7,634 bases of DNA from the NCBI GenBank assembly GCA_042408355.1, contig JBHORD010000177.1, forward strand, positions 1 through 7,634, written 5' to 3'. This stretch comes from Fen-1038 sp042408355. GTDB lineage: Bacteria > Chloroflexota > Anaerolineae > Anaerolineales > Villigracilaceae. Made by a program: the position numbers and the translations under genes. Below the pieces are notes generated by a model that did no database searches, was not told the origin of the DNA, and saw only the letters and a program-made list of their open reading frames with translations. Shown here in pieces: positions 4,432 to 7,634 of this stretch (position 1 is the first letter of the stretch; the number at the start of each line of letters is the position of its first letter).

Positions 4432-5203
4432 TAATCAGCATACATCTGGCTCCATTGGGAGATCGGCGGTTATACGAAGACTAAGAAAAGAGCTGGCTGA
4501 TTATGACGTTTCAGGCACGTCAAAACCAGAAATGGACAGCGAGATGCTGACTTTGATTTTGGATAGAATTCTTAGTGGGGAAGACATATCCAAACGCCAC
4601 CAGGTTCTCTATCAAAACCTGCTGAGCAATGCCGAATTGAGGCGGGCCCTGCTGGATGCATTGGAGTCGGTTGAAGCAGAACGCGCCGGCAATCTGAGCC
4701 GCTTGCCTGAAGCCGCCAAACGCAATTTATCTTTCCTCGCCGGCCAAGGCCCCCTGCCTGTGCTCGAACTATTGGATGAACACAAATGGCGCTTCACCTG
4801 GCGCAGTACGCTGGAACAAATCCGGACAGTCTTTTCACCGCCCAACATGATGGCATATCGTGCAGACGCGGGCGCATTCGAAGAACCGTGGTTTACCTTG
4901 CTCAGGGACGAGATTGATGCAGGCGGAGCCACCTATGCAGTCGCACTGGAATGTACGCTCTCGAATCAGAGCGATGAAGACCTTGCAGTTTTCCTTGATT
5001 TTGCAATTACGCTCGGAGGTCCAGCCGGCGAAAGCGGCTTTCCAATTCGAGCCAGTCTGCGTTGGGGGGAATACGAGAGAAGCATATTACTCACGGAACA
5101 GGGAAGGTCGCGATTCCCGGATATACCGCTGACGACCGTGATGGATAAGGACTACCAAAATATAAAATCGGGGTTAAGCCTCACGCTCGAGTCCATTTCC
5201 TGA
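4424..5203 (+). CDS. Unrecognised soluble protein between sigma factor and CHAT protein; candidate inhibitor or protease substrate
   Basis: I do not recognise this 259-residue protein. Residues 1-35 are polar and basic. Residues 36-90 look all-helical (MLTLILDRILSGEDISKRHQ, then LLSNAELRRALLDALESVEA), comparable in size to an anti-sigma binding domain but without the HxxxCxxC zinc motif. Residues 105-165 form a mixed linker with several aromatic residues. From 168 to 259 strands dominate (YAVALECTLS, VFLDFAITLG, IRASLRWGEY). This part includes TEQGRSRFPDIPL, a turn seen in immunoglobulin-like or carboxypeptidase-regulatory-like sandwiches. There is no signal peptide or membrane segment, so it is cytoplasmic. 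The start overlaps the sigma stop by 8 bp, implying translational coupling and matched amounts, as for a binding partner. The role as inhibitor is inference. Confidence 0.75.
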   Translation: MTDNQHTSGSIGRSAVIRRLRKELADYDVSGTSKPEMDSEMLTLILDRILSGEDISKRHQVLYQNLLSNAELRRALLDALESVEAERAGNLSRLPEAAKRNLSFLAGQGPLPVLELLDEHKWRFTWRSTLEQIRTVFSPPNMMAYRADAGAFEEPWFTLLRDEIDAGGATYAVALECTLSNQSDEDLAVFLDFAITLGGPAGESGFPIRASLRWGEYERSILLTEQGRSRFPDIPLTTVMDKDYQNIKSGLSLTLESIS

Positions 5204-5212
5204 TATTCGATC

Positions 5213-7634
5213 ATGAGCGATGATCCTCTTCAGGTTTATCTGAGTCTGGCCAACGACCTGTTCGATCGCCAAATCTCCGAAGGCGAGATGGACTCTGCCG
5301 CATCGAAGCTTCCGACCCTTCAAAGAGCGCTCCTCGATACATTAGCCGAACGCGCCGAAAGTTTTGCGCTAACCGAACCCCGCCGCGGCTGGGCCATTGC
5401 CAAAGTTGCCGAATCTGCCGCTCAGTTCCAGAAAAATCCTTTTATACAATCATTGGCGGCATGGTACCTGGGCCGCGCCAGCAATCATTGGGGACAGCCC
5501 CGGCGCGCGGATGCCGCCATCTCCCGCGCCCGCCGCGGCTTTGAAGCATTGACCGACATGGGCTGGGTCGCCGCCTGTGACTGGCAACTTAACGCCCTCC
5601 CCTGGACAAGGCCGGACTTTGTTCAATCCGCCGCGAAACTAAAAGAGGCGCTGGAAATTCTCGAAAACACAGGCTTCGAGGCCTTTGCGCTGCAATGCCG
5701 CCTGACATTGTCTTATGCTCAACTATTAATCGGCAATTATGAAGAAGCAAAAGAGAACATAGCGATCAGCGAAGAAGCATTTGCGTCCATGGGGGACGGG
5801 CTGAATGTGGCGCGCTGTTGGTACAACACGGCTAATTTGCTTCGCCGCCAGGGAGATATGAATGCCGCCTTGGAGATCCTTGATAAGGCGCTGGCCTGCT
5901 TTGAAAGCGAAAATGCCGTTGTCGATTCGGCCAAGGTCTATTATCAGCTTGCGCTTTGCCATTTGATCATGGTGGATGATCTCGCGCTGGCAAACGAACA
6001 ATTCGAGAAGGCGATAGAGATATTCAAGACGCGCGGTATGGATCTTTGGCAGGCCATGTGCACGACCAATCTGGGCTATGTTTATTTATTGAAAGGCTCC
6101 CTTGCAACCGCCGCGGCGCATTTTCGACAGGCAAGGAAGAGCTTCATACATCACAAAGCGAACGGTATGTTGGCAGACAACTTGAACGACAGCGGCAAAC
6201 TGAATGTCATGCTCGGGCGTCTGGAAGCAAGTGTTAAACAATTTCAGGAAGCCGAAAAATTACACAGCCGGCTTGGCCTGAAGTTGTCCGCCGCCATTGA
6301 CGCGGCAAATCTTGGCGAAGCATATGGACATTTGGGGCGGTATCAGGATGCTCTGCATTTTTTGGAGCATGCAGCAGAACAGTTGAACTCTCTCGGCAAT
6401 TACGTACGCCTCGGCTCCTGCGAGATATTCACCGCGCTCATCTGGGCGCGGTTGGGACAACCCGCTGCAGCACTGCGCCATCTGGATAAGGCGGCTGCCT
6501 ACCACGAAAAATCCAATCCGAAGGGCTCGTTTTCTTCTGTGCAATTTCACCGGGCGGCCATTCTGTTTTCTCAGAAGGAATACAAACAAGCTGTTGAGTG
6601 CCTGAAGGATTCTCTGCATGCCGCAGAAGTATATGGCATGCGGCCTCAAGCCGCCCTGGCACAGCGCTTGCTGGGGGAAGCAATGTTGAGCATGGATCGG
6701 AGCGAAGAGGCCCGGGGGCATCTGACACAGGCTCATACCGCTTTTGCCGAGATGGGCATGTCCATGGAACAAGCCGCCGCCCTGGCCGCCATCGGATTTT
6801 ATTATCTCAAGACCGCCGAGCTGGATCGCGCCGGAGATGCATTTCAGGAAGCATTATCCTTGAGCGGCAATGACTTCCCAGAGATTGCGTGGAAGGCTTA
6901 CGCCGGCCTGGCCAATATTGCAGAAATCGTAAACAACGCTCAAGCGGAAATTCAATTCTATCGTAAGGCAATGACCGCCCTGGCAAAAATACGCCGCAAT
7001 TTCTGGCAGCCAGCGCTCGCCGGTTCCTATTTGCAGGGCCCATCCGTTTTTTTTGATAGCGCCATCGTTCGGTCAACAGAGATGGGAACGCCACAAGATA
7101 CCCTGCAATTCATCGAACAAAACAAGGCGACCACTCTGCTCCTGCAATTGTCCGCTTCGCGGCCGGTTTCTCGGAACGAGGAATCTCAAGAGCTGGCCGA
7201 CCTCCGTTCCGAGATCGGTTGGCTGAAAGACCAGCTGAGAGTATCCTTCGATTCGAACAATCGTCTCAAGTCTGCGCTTCAACTCCGTCAAATGCGCACC
7301 CAGTTGACTCAGAAAGCAAGGCTGTTTGACGAGATGTGCGCTCGAAGCGAACGCCGGAGCATGTTCGAGAGCGCCGATCCTTTCTCTTCCGGGGAGTTTG
7401 ATCTTGCGGCATTTCGACGATCTGCGGCGAATGCGTTGGGAAAATCCTGGGCGTGCCTGAACTATTACCTGACAGACAGACAGTTAATCACCGCTGTAGT
7501 GACGCCGGATGATTGTCGGATATTCGCTTCACCATTGACCGAACGAATAATCATGGCGCTGAGGGCAAGCGCTGGAACTAATCAAAACGTTTTGCCGCAG
7601 GACGCTGATTTGCGCGCCCTGGGCGATTTATTGA
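5213..7634 (+). CDS. TPR-repeat CHAT-domain protein, caspase-like protease (partial, 3' end outside window)
   Basis: An open frame of 807 codons runs from ATG 5213 to the window edge, 9 bp after the preceding stop. Residues from about 60 to 610 are helical repeats, clearly tetratricopeptide from about 155 on. Examples are LLIGNYEEAKENIAISEEAF, LLRRQGDMNAALEILDKALA, YVYLLKGSLATAAAHFRQAR and GEAYGHLGRYQDALHFLEHA. Next comes the usual connector, DTLQFIEQNKATTLLLQLS, and a charged coiled-coil-like stretch (about 660-720). From about residue 740 the first CHAT strands appear (WACLNYYLTDRQLITAVVTP). CHAT proteins are clan CD cysteine peptidases related to caspases and separase; the catalytic histidine and cysteine would come later, so activity is unproven. 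TPR arrays of this kind bind a sensor or substrate. The operon position points to a link with the sigma factor. Confidence 0.9.
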   Translation, partial: MSDDPLQVYLSLANDLFDRQISEGEMDSAASKLPTLQRALLDTLAERAESFALTEPRRGWAIAKVAESAAQFQKNPFIQSLAAWYLGRASNHWGQPRRADAAISRARRGFEALTDMGWVAACDWQLNALPWTRPDFVQSAAKLKEALEILENTGFEAFALQCRLTLSYAQLLIGNYEEAKENIAISEEAFASMGDGLNVARCWYNTANLLRRQGDMNAALEILDKALACFESENAVVDSAKVYYQLALCHLIMVDDLALANEQFEKAIEIFKTRGMDLWQAMCTTNLGYVYLLKGSLATAAAHFRQARKSFIHHKANGMLADNLNDSGKLNVMLGRLEASVKQFQEAEKLHSRLGLKLSAAIDAANLGEAYGHLGRYQDALHFLEHAAEQLNSLGNYVRLGSCEIFTALIWARLGQPAAALRHLDKAAAYHEKSNPKGSFSSVQFHRAAILFSQKEYKQAVECLKDSLHAAEVYGMRPQAALAQRLLGEAMLSMDRSEEARGHLTQAHTAFAEMGMSMEQAAALAAIGFYYLKTAELDRAGDAFQEALSLSGNDFPEIAWKAYAGLANIAEIVNNAQAEIQFYRKAMTALAKIRRNFWQPALAGSYLQGPSVFFDSAIVRSTEMGTPQDTLQFIEQNKATTLLLQLSASRPVSRNEESQELADLRSEIGWLKDQLRVSFDSNNRLKSALQLRQMRTQLTQKARLFDEMCARSERRSMFESADPFSSGEFDLAAFRRSAANALGKSWACLNYYLTDRQLITAVVTPDDCRIFASPLTERIIMALRASAGTNQNVLPQDADLRALGDLL

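Noticed and set aside
6260..6772. 170-codon minus-strand frame within the TPR region
   Set aside because: It is the shadow of the TPR-CHAT gene, whose plus-strand frame is open for 807 codons with regular repeats.
1..7634. CRISPR array, tRNA or rRNA genes
   Set aside because: No regularly spaced repeats and no tRNA- or rRNA-like sequence were seen on either strand.

Overview
The window looks like a chromosomal accessory region of a free-living bacterium. The mix of a Wzm/Wzt-type polysaccharide exporter, a specialised NusG paralogue, an ECF-like sigma factor with a long N-terminal extension and a large TPR-CHAT protein is what I would expect in Chloroflexota, perhaps Anaerolineae. That placement rests on protein style and moderate GC only; no marker gene is present.

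Left half (1-2941), all on the minus strand, so it reads right to left. Two small paralogous YezD/DUF2292-like proteins (2636-2941 and 2186-2410) are followed by an RfaH/NusG-family antiterminator (1422-1949). After a 267-nt gap come an ABC-2 polysaccharide-export permease (270-1154) and, with an ATGA overlap, the export ATPase. That ATPase keeps only about 42 native codons before it is broken by an insertion sequence with an IS982-like transposase, whose first 22 codons lie at the window edge. The exporter is therefore probably dead unless an ATPase is supplied from elsewhere.

Between the small genes lies dense regulatory DNA: a strong promoter with two upstream direct repeats, two intrinsic terminators, and three copies of a hairpin motif of about 31-34 nt. 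In two of these copies the foot of the motif stem shares its 3' strand with the terminator stem, so the two folds exclude each other.

Centre (2942-3654): a divergent intergenic region without a convincing gene. It holds a palindromic promoter for the leftward gene, a forward-strand terminator with no evident gene in front of it, GC-rich hairpins, and a TATAAT box flanked by a perfect 7-bp inverted repeat ahead of the rightward operon.

Right half (3655-7634), plus strand: a tight three-gene operon. It encodes an ECF-like sigma factor, an unrecognised 259-residue soluble protein (8-bp overlap with the sigma gene) and, 9 bp later, a TPR-CHAT caspase-like protein of at least 807 residues that runs off the window before its catalytic dyad. 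The arrangement recalls the type III-E CRISPR module in which a TPR-CHAT protease frees a sigma factor by cutting its inhibitor, but here no CRISPR genes are visible. A protease-controlled sigma switch with the middle protein as inhibitor or substrate is the most interesting hypothesis in the window; it is inference.
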